From NCBI RefSeq assembly GCF_000763375.1, contig NZ_JPSY01000001.1, positions 1,922,001 to 1,986,000 of the forward strand: a stretch of 64,000 bases of DNA. The letters run 5' to 3'. Positions within the stretch are counted from its first letter, which is position 1. Every line of letters begins with the position of its first letter. Origin of the DNA: Microbacterium profundi (GTDB taxonomy: Bacteria; Actinomycetota; Actinomycetes; Actinomycetales; Microbacteriaceae). Under the pieces are notes generated by a model. That model ran no database searches, was not told the DNA's origin, and saw only the letters and a list, made by a program, of their open reading frames with translations. This document shows, one piece after another, positions 26,566 through 34,491 of this stretch. The translations under genes were made by a program, and so were the position numbers.

Positions 26566-29500
26566 ATGTCAGAGTCGTCGCTGCGCGGAGCCGATCAACT
26601 CGCCGATCAGGCGGTCGAACTCGCGCGTCGCTGGATCGCCGAGGCGGCAGAGGCCGAGGTCGATCCTGCAGCCGCACGCCTGGCCGCCGTGCTGCAGGAC
26701 AAGAACGGGCTTGCGTTCACGCTCGGTTTCGTCGACGGCGTCATGCGGCCAGAATCTCTGAGTGCCGCCGCCGCCCAGTTGCAGCGGATCGCACCGATCG
26801 TGCCAGACTTCCTGCCCTGGTATCTCCGCGGCGCGGTCCGCGTCGGCGGCGGCATCGCCCCGGTGCTCCCTGCACCGACGGTGCCGATCGCCCGGCGTGT
26901 GCTGCGCGAGATGGTCGGGCACCTCGTCGTCGACGCACGTCCGGCGAAGCTCGGCCCCGCCATCGAGAAGCTGCGGGAGACGGGCGCGCGGCTGAATCTC
27001 AACCTCCTGGGCGAAGCCGTGCTGGGTGAGGCGGAGGCGAAGCGCCGACTCGACGGCATCCATGATCTGATCAAGCGGGACGACGTCGACTACGTGTCGG
27101 TCAAGGTCTCGTCCGTCATCAGTCACGTGTCGATGTGGGCGTTCGACGAGATCGTCGACGCGGTCGCTGCGCGCCTGCTGCCGCTCTATCTCACTGCAGC
27201 ATCGAACGGCACCTTCATCAACCTCGACATGGAGGAGTACCGCGATCTCGACCTGACGATCGCGGTGTTCACCCGCATCCTCGAAGACGACCGTCTGCTT
27301 CTTCTCGAGGCCGGCATCGTGTTGCAGTCGTACCTGCCCGATGCGCTCGAGGCGCTGCGTGAGCTCACCGCGTGGGCGAAGGCGCGCGTCGAGCACGGCG
27401 GCGCGAAGATCAAGACCAGACTCGTCAAGGGCGCGAACCTCGCGATGGAGCGAGTGGATGCCGTGATGCACGGGTGGCCGCTCGCCACGTACGACACCAA
27501 GCTCGACACCGATGCGAACCACCTGCGGCTGCTCGATGAGGCCCTGCGTCCGGAGAACACCGCCGCCGTGCGGGTCGGGGTCGCCGGACACAATCTGTTC
27601 GGTATCGCGCACGCCTGGCTGCTCGCCGGCGAACGCGGTGTGACGGACGACGTCGAGTTCGAGATGCTGCTCGGCATGGCGCAGGGGCAGGCTCAGGCCG
27701 TCTCGCGCGTCGTCGGCCCGGTGCTGCTCTATGTGCCGGTGGTGAAACCGCATGAGTTCGACGTGGCCATCAGCTACCTGGTCAGGCGCCTCGACGAGAG
27801 CGCTGCGCCGGAGAACTTCCTCTCCGCTGCATTCGAGCTGCACGCCGACGAGATCCTGTTCGAGCGGGAACGGCGGCGATTCCTGCAGGCCCTGGATCGT
27901 GCGGGTGACCGCACACTGCGGGTCGTCCCGTTCCGTATTCAGAACCGGCAGACGCCGGTGCACGAATCACTGAGACCGATGACTGCCGCGCCGAGCGACG
28001 ACGCTGACCTCACCAAAGCGGTGCTCGGAATCGCACGCGGCTCGGACGGCTCCGATGGGTCGGACGGTGAGGCGTACGTCGAGACGGCGGTGTACTCCCG
28101 CCGCGAGGTGGACTCCGACTCCGCCGGGGCGCCGGGATTCGCGAACACCACCGACAGCGATCCTGTTCTTCCGGCGAACCGTGAGTGGGCAGACCGCATC
28201 CGTGCCCGGATGGAGGCGTCGACGGTCGGGGATGCCGCACTGCGCGACGCCAGGATCGACGATGCCGCCGTGCTGGAGCAGACGATCGCACGGGTGCGCG
28301 CCGCGGCGCCCGCGTGGGGCGCACGTCCCGCGTCCGAGCGCGCCGAGACGCTGCTGCGCGCCGCCGCCGCGCTGGAATCGCGTCGGGGCGAACTCATCGA
28401 GGTCGCGGCATCCGAGACCGGAAAGGTGTTCTCCGAAGCCGACATCGAGGTTAGCGAGGCCGTCGACTTCGCCCGCTACTACGGTGCGAAGGCCCGTGAA
28501 CTGGATGCCGTCGCCGGCGCCGAGTTCGCGCCGTCCCGCGTCACTGTCGTCGCACCGCCCTGGAACTTCCCCATCGCGATACCCGCAGGCGGCGTGCTGG
28601 CTGCGCTCGCCGCCGGTTCCGGCGTGCTGTTCAAACCTGCGCCGCAGGCCAGGCGGTGCGCAGCGGTCGTCGCCGAAGCGCTCTGGCAGGCCGGCATCCC
28701 GCGAGACGTCCTCGCGCTCGTCGATGTCGAGGAGGGGGGCCTGGGGCAGCAGCTCATCGGGCATGAAGCAGTGGATCGCGTCATCCTGACCGGCTCGTGG
28801 GACACCGCTGCGCTGTTCCGCTCGTGGCGCCCCGACCTGCCGCTGCTCGCGGAGACCAGCGGCAAGAACGCGATCGTCATCGCGCCGTCGGCCGACCTCG
28901 ACCTGGCCGTCGCCGATCTCGTGAAGAGCGCATTCAGCCACGCGGGGCAGAAGTGCTCTGCGGCGTCGCTCGCGATCCTCGTGGGCCCGATCGGCCGGTC
29001 CAAGCGCTTCGCGCGTCAGCTGGCGGACTCGGTGCGCTCGCTGAACATCGGCTGGCCCACCGACCCGCTCGCAGAGGTCGGCCCGGTCATCGAACCGCCG
29101 CAGGGCAAACTCGCCTGGGCGCTGTCAGAGCTCGAAGGCGATGAGAAGTGGCTGATCAAGCCCTCTCTGGTCGGCGGCGATGAGACCGGACGGCTGTGGC
29201 GGCCCGGCATCCGCCTCGGAGTGGACCCGGGATCGCGATTCCATCGCGAGGAGTTCTTCGGACCGGTATTGGGCATCATGCACGCTCCGACCCTTTCTGC
29301 CGCGATCGACCTGCAGAACGACGTCGCATACGGCCTGACCGCCGGGCTGCACACCCAGGATCCCGATGACCTCGCACTCTGGCTGGATCGGGTGCGGGCC
29401 GGAAATCTCTACGTCAACCGCGGAATCACCGGAGCGATAGTGCAGCGCCAGCCCTTCGGCGGCTGGAAGCGCTCCTCGGTCGGACCCGGTGCGAAGGCCG

Positions 29501-30237
29501 GCGGACCGAATTACCTGATCGGCCTGGGAACGTGGCGTTCGCTGCCTCGCGGCAGAGCCTCGAGCACGCTGCATCTGCGGGGGCTCGACAGCCGCATCTC
29601 GGGACTCATCGAGTCGGCGCAGTCCTCGCTGGACTTCGAGAGCTTCGAATGGCTGCGTCAGTCTGCGCTCTCGGATGCCGTCGCCTGGGATCGTGAATTC
29701 GGTCAGGTGCGTGACGTGTCGCAGCTCGGCGTCGAACGGAATCTGTTCCGCTACCGGCCGGTCCCGGTGATCGTGCGCGCGACCGCGGACGCACCGCTGC
29801 AGGACGTGCTGCGGGTCGTGCTCGCCGGCATCCGCTCCGGGGCCGGGTTCTTCGTGTCCATCGCCGACGGACTTCCCGCCGCGGTGCGCAGTGCGCTCAG
29901 CGACCTCGGCGCGCGCATCGCTGTCGAGAGCGACGAGGAGTGGATCGAGCGGATGCTGCGACGCGAGGAACCGTCCGCGGATGAGATCCTCCCCGCCGAC
30001 CACCCGAACCGTGCCTCGGGCAACCGGGTGCGACTCGTCGGCGGGCGCAGCGCCGTCGCCGCACTGCACCGCTCGCTGGCAGAGGCCACGGGAGGCGATC
30101 CGGATCTCGCCGTCTACGACGACGAGGTCACATCGGCAGGTCGATTGGAGCTGCTGCCCTTCCTGCATGAGCAGGCGATCAGTATCACCGCGCACCGCTT
30201 CGGCAACCCCGATGACTGGAGCTCGGACGTCATCTGA
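26566..30237 (+). CDS. putA: Bifunctional proline dehydrogenase / L-glutamate gamma-semialdehyde dehydrogenase
   Basis: 1223 residues, oxidising proline to glutamate in two steps. The FAD-dependent proline dehydrogenase barrel spans about 70-450 (LNLNLLGEAVLGEAEA, YVSVKVSSVIS, FINLDMEEYRDLDLT). The aldehyde dehydrogenase spans about 560-990 (PPWNFPIAIPAGGVLAAL, ETSGKNAIVIAPSADLDLAV, catalytic thiol in GQKCSAAS near C797). Residues 1000-1223 form the C-terminal domain found in long PutA proteins. There is no N-terminal ribbon-helix-helix, so it is not a self-regulating PutA. TAGGCT 6 nt before ATG 26566 indicates a leaderless mRNA. Confidence 0.95.
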   Translation: MSESSLRGADQLADQAVELARRWIAEAAEAEVDPAAARLAAVLQDKNGLAFTLGFVDGVMRPESLSAAAAQLQRIAPIVPDFLPWYLRGAVRVGGGIAPVLPAPTVPIARRVLREMVGHLVVDARPAKLGPAIEKLRETGARLNLNLLGEAVLGEAEAKRRLDGIHDLIKRDDVDYVSVKVSSVISHVSMWAFDEIVDAVAARLLPLYLTAASNGTFINLDMEEYRDLDLTIAVFTRILEDDRLLLLEAGIVLQSYLPDALEALRELTAWAKARVEHGGAKIKTRLVKGANLAMERVDAVMHGWPLATYDTKLDTDANHLRLLDEALRPENTAAVRVGVAGHNLFGIAHAWLLAGERGVTDDVEFEMLLGMAQGQAQAVSRVVGPVLLYVPVVKPHEFDVAISYLVRRLDESAAPENFLSAAFELHADEILFERERRRFLQALDRAGDRTLRVVPFRIQNRQTPVHESLRPMTAAPSDDADLTKAVLGIARGSDGSDGSDGEAYVETAVYSRREVDSDSAGAPGFANTTDSDPVLPANREWADRIRARMEASTVGDAALRDARIDDAAVLEQTIARVRAAAPAWGARPASERAETLLRAAAALESRRGELIEVAASETGKVFSEADIEVSEAVDFARYYGAKARELDAVAGAEFAPSRVTVVAPPWNFPIAIPAGGVLAALAAGSGVLFKPAPQARRCAAVVAEALWQAGIPRDVLALVDVEEGGLGQQLIGHEAVDRVILTGSWDTAALFRSWRPDLPLLAETSGKNAIVIAPSADLDLAVADLVKSAFSHAGQKCSAASLAILVGPIGRSKRFARQLADSVRSLNIGWPTDPLAEVGPVIEPPQGKLAWALSELEGDEKWLIKPSLVGGDETGRLWRPGIRLGVDPGSRFHREEFFGPVLGIMHAPTLSAAIDLQNDVAYGLTAGLHTQDPDDLALWLDRVRAGNLYVNRGITGAIVQRQPFGGWKRSSVGPGAKAGGPNYLIGLGTWRSLPRGRASSTLHLRGLDSRISGLIESAQSSLDFESFEWLRQSALSDAVAWDREFGQVRDVSQLGVERNLFRYRPVPVIVRATADAPLQDVLRVVLAGIRSGAGFFVSIADGLPAAVRSALSDLGARIAVESDEEWIERMLRREEPSADEILPADHPNRASGNRVRLVGGRSAVAALHRSLAEATGGDPDLAVYDDEVTSAGRLELLPFLHEQAISITAHRFGNPDDWSSDVI

Positions 30238-30251
30238 GCGGTCGCGTTTCT

Positions 30252-30322
30252 CGATGTAAAAGATTCTTGACATGGATGCTGTGACGGCAGTATCTTCAAG
30301 ATGTCAAGAATTTTTTACATCG
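30252..30322 (+). promoter_or_regulatory. Promoter framed by 22-bp inverted repeats (operator of the XRE pair)
   Basis: The arms at 30252-30273 and 30301-30322 are inverted copies matching at 21 of 22 bases, separated by 27 bp. Each arm contains TTCTTGACAT or its complement and a TGTAAAA end. The left arm supplies the -35 TTGACA (30267-30272); after 18 bp comes -10 TATCTT (30291-30296), and the right arm covers the expected start site. A dimeric repressor binding both arms would close the promoter. GGAGG (30322-30326) is the ribosome site of the next gene. Confidence 0.85.
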
Positions 30323-30332
30323 GAGGTGCGTC

Positions 30333-30767
30333 ATGGTCTACACGGAACGCAACACCTGGTCGACGCTGATCGCCGCGACCGTCATCATCCCCGGCTACAT
30401 CGTCGTCGTCCTCCAACAGGCGGCCGGCGGGCCGCTCACATCGGTCGACTGGTTCCCGATCATGCTGTGGGCGATCGGGATCAGCATCGCTGCCACGATC
30501 GTGCTCAGCATCCTCTGGGGGATCGTCGCAGGGCTCCGAGACCCGAAGGGCGCGACCACCACCGACGTCCGCGACCGTGACATCGACCAGATGGGCGGTC
30601 GCGTCGAGCACGCGCTGCTGGTGATCGCAGGTCTCGGTGTCATCGCGCTCTGCGCTGTGGGCGCCGACGTCTTCTGGATCGCTAACGCGATGTTCCTCGG
30701 CTTCGCGATCTCCACATTCATCGGCAGCATCGCGAGGATCATCGCCTACCGCCGGGGGCTCATCTGA
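30333..30767 (+). CDS. Small four-helix membrane protein paired with an XRE regulator
   Basis: 144 residues with four predicted helices: about 10-30 (LIAATVIIPGYIVVVLQQ), 42-65 (IMLWAIGISIAATIVLSILW), 92-110 (ALLVIAGLGVIALCAVGA) and 112-135. A charged cytoplasmic loop (GLRDPKGATTTDVRDRDIDQ) separates helices 2 and 3. It resembles the unassigned membrane partners of small YozG/YvaP-like HTH proteins. Its stop overlaps the regulator start (TGATG). Function unknown; sensing or modulating the regulator at the membrane is conjecture. Confidence 0.78.
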   Translation: MVYTERNTWSTLIAATVIIPGYIVVVLQQAAGGPLTSVDWFPIMLWAIGISIAATIVLSILWGIVAGLRDPKGATTTDVRDRDIDQMGGRVEHALLVIAGLGVIALCAVGADVFWIANAMFLGFAISTFIGSIARIIAYRRGLI

Positions 30768-30982
30768 TGGTCAAGCCCACGCTCGTCACCAACAGCATCC
30801 GCTCACGACGGGAAGAAGCCGGAATCACCCAGGTCGACCTCGCCGGCCGCATCGGCGTCACCCGGCAGACGCTCATCGCCATCGAGCAGGGCCGATACTC
30901 GCCCACGCTCGAACTCGCCTTTCAGATCGCCCGCGCATTCGAGGTCGGCATCGACGACCTCTTCCAGTACCCGGAGGATTGA
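30767..30982 (+). CDS. Small XRE/Cro-CI family transcriptional regulator
   Basis: 71 residues, consisting almost entirely of an HTH_3 domain: NSIRSRREEAGITQVDLAGR, IGVTRQTLIAIEQGRYSPTL, and the typical ending FEVGIDDLFQYPED. Such short regulators act as dimers and often repress their own operon. The strong inverted repeat at 30252-30322 is the obvious target. One-base overlap with the membrane-protein gene. Confidence 0.9.
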   Translation: MVKPTLVTNSIRSRREEAGITQVDLAGRIGVTRQTLIAIEQGRYSPTLELAFQIARAFEVGIDDLFQYPED

Positions 30983-30983
30983 G

Positions 30984-31985
30984 ATGAACACGACCATCGC
31001 CAAGAGCATGCCCGCCTGGCTGAACGACGAGTACGGATCAGCGAGCGGCACCCGGCGCGAGACCGTTCGGACGCCGGAGCCGCGGCGCGGCGAAGTGCTG
31101 CTGCGCATCCGCGCCACAGCGCTCAATGCCGCCGACGTGCGGGTGATGCTCGGCGACCCGCTTCTGCTCCGGCCGGTGTTCGGCCTGCGCAGGCCCAAGC
31201 AGGCGATCAGAGGTATCGACGTCGCAGGTGCGGTCGTCGCGGTCGGCGAGGACGTCGACCCGGCTCTCATCGGAGATGAGGTACTGGTGGAACTCGACGC
31301 CGGCGGCGGACTCGCTCCCTACGCCGCCGCGCGCGCCGATCGGCTCGTCGCACGACCGGATGCGCTCGCGCCGGAGCTCGCAGCGACCCTTCCGATCGCG
31401 GGCGGCACCGCCGTTCAGGCTCTCGACGTCGCGGGTGTCCGTGAGGGACAGCGCGTTCTCGTGATCGGCGCGTCCGGGGGAGTGGGCACCTTCACCGTGC
31501 AACTGGCCGCCCTTCGTGGCGCGGAGGTATGGGCGACCTGCGGCGAGACCAATCGCGCGCTGGTGGAATCGCTCGGAGCGACCCGCACCTTCGACTACCG
31601 CACGACCGATCTGTCGACGCTCCCCGCGACCTTCGACGCGATCATCGACATCGCAGGTGGTGCACCGCTTCGCCAGCTGAAGCGGCTGCTCGCGCCGACC
31701 GGCGTCATCGCGATGGTCGCGGGTGACGGAGGTCACGTGCTCGGCCCGATCCCACGGATGCTGCGTGCGGTGTTCCTGTCGATCGGATCGCGGCGCCGCA
31801 TCCGTCCCGTCGCCGCGGTGTCGAAGCGCGACATCAACGAGCAGTTGGTGGCGCTCGCCGCCGACGGGAGGATCACGCCGGTGATCGAGCAGATCCTCCC
31901 GTGGGACGGCGCGGCGGACGGCCTCGCGCGGCTCGAGTCCGGGCACACTGTCGGCAAGGTCGTCGTGCGCGGTCGCGAGGAATAG
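30984..31985 (+). CDS. NAD(P)-dependent alcohol dehydrogenase / quinone oxidoreductase (MDR family)
   Basis: 333 residues of the medium-chain dehydrogenase/reductase fold. N-terminal GroES-like part (RGEVLLRIRATALNAADVRVM), nucleotide-binding motif VLVIGASGGVGTFTVQLAAL near residue 155, and ending AADGLARLESGHTVGKVVV. The usual structural-zinc Cys residues are missing, pointing to the zinc-free quinone-reductase branch. It begins one base after the XRE stop, so it is probably in the same operon and may be the regulator's catabolic or detoxification target. Confidence 0.87.
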   Translation: MNTTIAKSMPAWLNDEYGSASGTRRETVRTPEPRRGEVLLRIRATALNAADVRVMLGDPLLLRPVFGLRRPKQAIRGIDVAGAVVAVGEDVDPALIGDEVLVELDAGGGLAPYAAARADRLVARPDALAPELAATLPIAGGTAVQALDVAGVREGQRVLVIGASGGVGTFTVQLAALRGAEVWATCGETNRALVESLGATRTFDYRTTDLSTLPATFDAIIDIAGGAPLRQLKRLLAPTGVIAMVAGDGGHVLGPIPRMLRAVFLSIGSRRRIRPVAAVSKRDINEQLVALAADGRITPVIEQILPWDGAADGLARLESGHTVGKVVVRGREE

Positions 31986-32156
31986 GCAGAAGTCGTGTCC
32001 GGTGGACGCGTCGCTGGCGCATCCACAGGCTCGGATGTCAGAATGAACACTGGCGTGCCTGCGTCGCATCTTCCCTGCCAATGTCAGCATTGAATGGCGG
32101 GTCGAACTTCCGCCGGGCCCCTGGACAGCGTCCGCCGCATCTCTTCGAGGAGCAAG

Positions 32157-33071
32157 ATGTCGACGCCAGAAACCGTCACCGCACCCAGCCCGATCCCTGA
32201 GCCTGCCGAAGGGCGCACTGCGCATCACCGGCGGTACCTGATGTGCCGGCCCGAGCACTTCACGGTCAGCTACAAGATCAACCCGTGGATGGAGCCGGCG
32301 AAGCCCACCGACACCGCGAAGGCCGTCGCGCAGTGGCAGATGCTGCACGATCTGTACCTGGAGCTCGGCCATGAGGTCGAGCTGATCGACCCGCTCGAGG
32401 GCTTCCCCGACATGGTCTACACCGCCAACGGCGGCTTCGTGATCGACGGGCGCGCCTACGTGCCGAAGTTCCGCTTCGTGGAGCGCGCCGGAGAAGCTCC
32501 GGCGTTCGCCGACTGGTTCCGCGCCGGCGGATTCGACACGGTCGAGCCGGAAGAGGTCAACGAGGGCGAGGGCGACTTCCTGCTCGTCGGCGACACGATC
32601 CTCGCGGGTACGGGCTTCCGTTCGACGGGCGACAGCCACCGCGAGGTGGGCGAGGTGTTCGGCCGTGAGGTCGTCTCCCTGAACCTCATCGACCCGCGCT
32701 TCTATCACCTCGACACCGCCATCTCGGTGCTCGACCCCGTCGAGGGGGCAGCGAACGGCGGCCCGGAGCGCGCGAACATCGCGTACCTGCCCGGCGCCTT
32801 CGACGACGCCAGTCGCGCGATCCTGGAGGAGCGCTTTCCCGATGCCATCCTCGTCGCCGATGCGGACGGCGCAGTGTTCGGACTGAACTCGGCGAGCGAC
32901 GGATACAACGTCATCATTTCGCCCCGCGCCACCGGCTTCGAGAAGCAGCTGCGCGAACGCGGCTACAACCCGATCACCGTCGACCTGTCCGAGCTGCTAC
33001 TCGGCGGCGGAGGTATCAAGTGCTGCACGCTCGAGCTGCGTGCGGCCCGCGACTCGGAGGCGGACGCATGA
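32157..33071 (+). CDS. ddaH: Dimethylargininase (N(G),N(G)-dimethylarginine dimethylaminohydrolase)
   Basis: 304 residues of the guanidino-group-modifying (pentein) family. MCRPEHFTVSYKINPWME starts the barrel; GFPDMVYTANGGFVIDG carries the substrate Asp, FYHLDTAISVL the catalytic His, and GGIKCCTLEL the nucleophilic Cys (289 or 290). It would convert methylated arginine (or arginine itself) to citrulline plus amine, and precedes rocD with a 4-nt overlap. ATG 32157 has GAGGAG 5 nt upstream. Residues 12-20 (SPIPEPAEG) are encoded by a degenerate copy of the 19-bp dispersed repeat. Confidence 0.88.
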   Translation: MSTPETVTAPSPIPEPAEGRTAHHRRYLMCRPEHFTVSYKINPWMEPAKPTDTAKAVAQWQMLHDLYLELGHEVELIDPLEGFPDMVYTANGGFVIDGRAYVPKFRFVERAGEAPAFADWFRAGGFDTVEPEEVNEGEGDFLLVGDTILAGTGFRSTGDSHREVGEVFGREVVSLNLIDPRFYHLDTAISVLDPVEGAANGGPERANIAYLPGAFDDASRAILEERFPDAILVADADGAVFGLNSASDGYNVIISPRATGFEKQLRERGYNPITVDLSELLLGGGGIKCCTLELRAARDSEADA

Positions 33072-34279
33072 CCCTTCGACAGGCTCAGGGATCGGCTGCG
33101 GTGGGCACCGAGGTGCACGTCGCGAGCAATTACAGTCCGCTGCCCGTCACCGTCGCATCTGGTGAGGGTGCCTGGCTCACCGACGTCGAGGGCAAGCGGT
33201 ACCTCGACCTGCTCGCGGCGTACTCGGCAGTGAACTTCGGCCACCGGCATCCGGATCTCGTGGCCACGGCGAAAGCGCAGCTCGACCGCGTGACGCTTGT
33301 GAGCCGTGCGTTCATGAGTGACCGGCTCGAGCCCTTCGCAGACGCTCTCGCACGGCTGTGCGGCAAGGAGATCGTGCTGCCGATGAACACCGGCGCCGAA
33401 GCCGTCGAGACGGGCATCAAGGTCGCCCGCGCCTGGGGCTACCGGGTCAAGGGCATCGCGCCGGGCAAGGCGCGCATCGTCGTCGCCGCCGGCAACTTCC
33501 ACGGCCGCACCACCACGATCGTGAGTTTCAGCGACGACGAGTCGGCGCGCGATGACTTCGGGCCGTACACTCCCGGCTTCGACGCGGTGCCGTTCGGAGA
33601 CGCGGATGCCGTCGCCGCCGCCATCACGGATGACACGGCGGCAGTGCTCGTCGAGCCGATCCAGGGCGAGGCCGGCGTGATCATTCCGCCTGAGGGCTAT
33701 CTCGCGCGCGTCCGCGAGATCTGCACCGAGAAGAACGTGCTCTTCATCGCGGATGAGATCCAGGCCGGCCTCGGCCGCGTCGGCGAGACGTTCGCATGCG
33801 ACCGCGAAGGCGTCGTCCCCGATCTCTACCTGCTGGGCAAGGCTCTCGGTGGCGGCATCCTTCCCGTGTCTGCCGTCGTCGGCGACCGCGACGTGCTCGG
33901 TGTCATCCGGCCGGGGGAGCACGGTTCGACGTTCGGCGGCAACCCACTCGCGGCTGCTGTCGGACTGCGCGTCGTCGAGATGCTGGAGACGGGCGAGTTC
34001 CAGGAGCGCGCACGCACGCTCGGAGCGCACCTGGACGAGGGGCTGCAGAAGCTCATCGGGAACGGCGTCACGGCTGTACGCGTCGCGGGCCTGTGGGCCG
34101 GTGTAGACATCGATCCCGCCCGCGGCACCGGCCGGGAGATCAGCGAGAAGCTGATGGACCGCGGCGTGCTCGTCAAGGACACCCACGGCCAGACGATCCG
34201 CATCGCGCCGCCGCTGGTCATCCGCAGCACCGAGATCGACTGGGCGCTCGAGCAGCTGAGGCTGGTGCTCGAGGGCTAG
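33068..34279 (+). CDS. rocD: Ornithine--oxo-acid transaminase
   Basis: PLP enzyme of 403 residues converting ornithine to glutamate semialdehyde, which the PutA dehydrogenase domain can finish to glutamate. Visible motifs: NTGAEAVETGIKVARAWGY, NFHGRTTTIVSFS, VEPIQGEAGVIIPPEGYL, FIADEIQAGLGRVG, and the PLP Lys in LLGKALGGG (about K258). ATG 33068 overlaps ddaH (ATGA). Residues 2-9 (TLRQAQGS) come from a complete copy of the 19-bp dispersed repeat inserted just after the start codon. Confidence 0.94.
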   Translation: MTLRQAQGSAAVGTEVHVASNYSPLPVTVASGEGAWLTDVEGKRYLDLLAAYSAVNFGHRHPDLVATAKAQLDRVTLVSRAFMSDRLEPFADALARLCGKEIVLPMNTGAEAVETGIKVARAWGYRVKGIAPGKARIVVAAGNFHGRTTTIVSFSDDESARDDFGPYTPGFDAVPFGDADAVAAAITDDTAAVLVEPIQGEAGVIIPPEGYLARVREICTEKNVLFIADEIQAGLGRVGETFACDREGVVPDLYLLGKALGGGILPVSAVVGDRDVLGVIRPGEHGSTFGGNPLAAAVGLRVVEMLETGEFQERARTLGAHLDEGLQKLIGNGVTAVRVAGLWAGVDIDPARGTGREISEKLMDRGVLVKDTHGQTIRIAPPLVIRSTEIDWALEQLRLVLEG

Positions 34280-34283
34280 CAGC

Positions 34284-34480
34284 GGTTTCGGCTCGCTGCG
34301 CTCGCTCAACCCGTTTCGTCTTCGGCGCTTCGCGCCTTCGCTCAACGACCCGCGAGAGGATTCTGCGCGTCGTTGGGCTTCGCACCTTCCCTAAAGGACC
34401 CGCGAGGAAACTCTCTGCGGGTCGTTGAGCGAGCGAAGCGAGACGAAACGGGTTGAGCGAGCCGCAGGCGAGTCGAAGCC
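34284..34480. repeat. GTTGAG-family repeats arranged as an inverted pair
   Basis: 34284-34352 reads ...CTCGCTGCGCTCGCTCAACCCGTTTCGTC..., and 34416-34478 carries the reverse complement (GTCGTTGAGCGAGCGAAGCG...GAAACGGGTTGAGCGAGC). The two halves could form a long stem around about 60 bp. They lie between convergent rocD and the BCCT transporter gene. No gene is visible. Confidence 0.75.
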
Positions 34481-34491
34481 GTCGACCGTGC

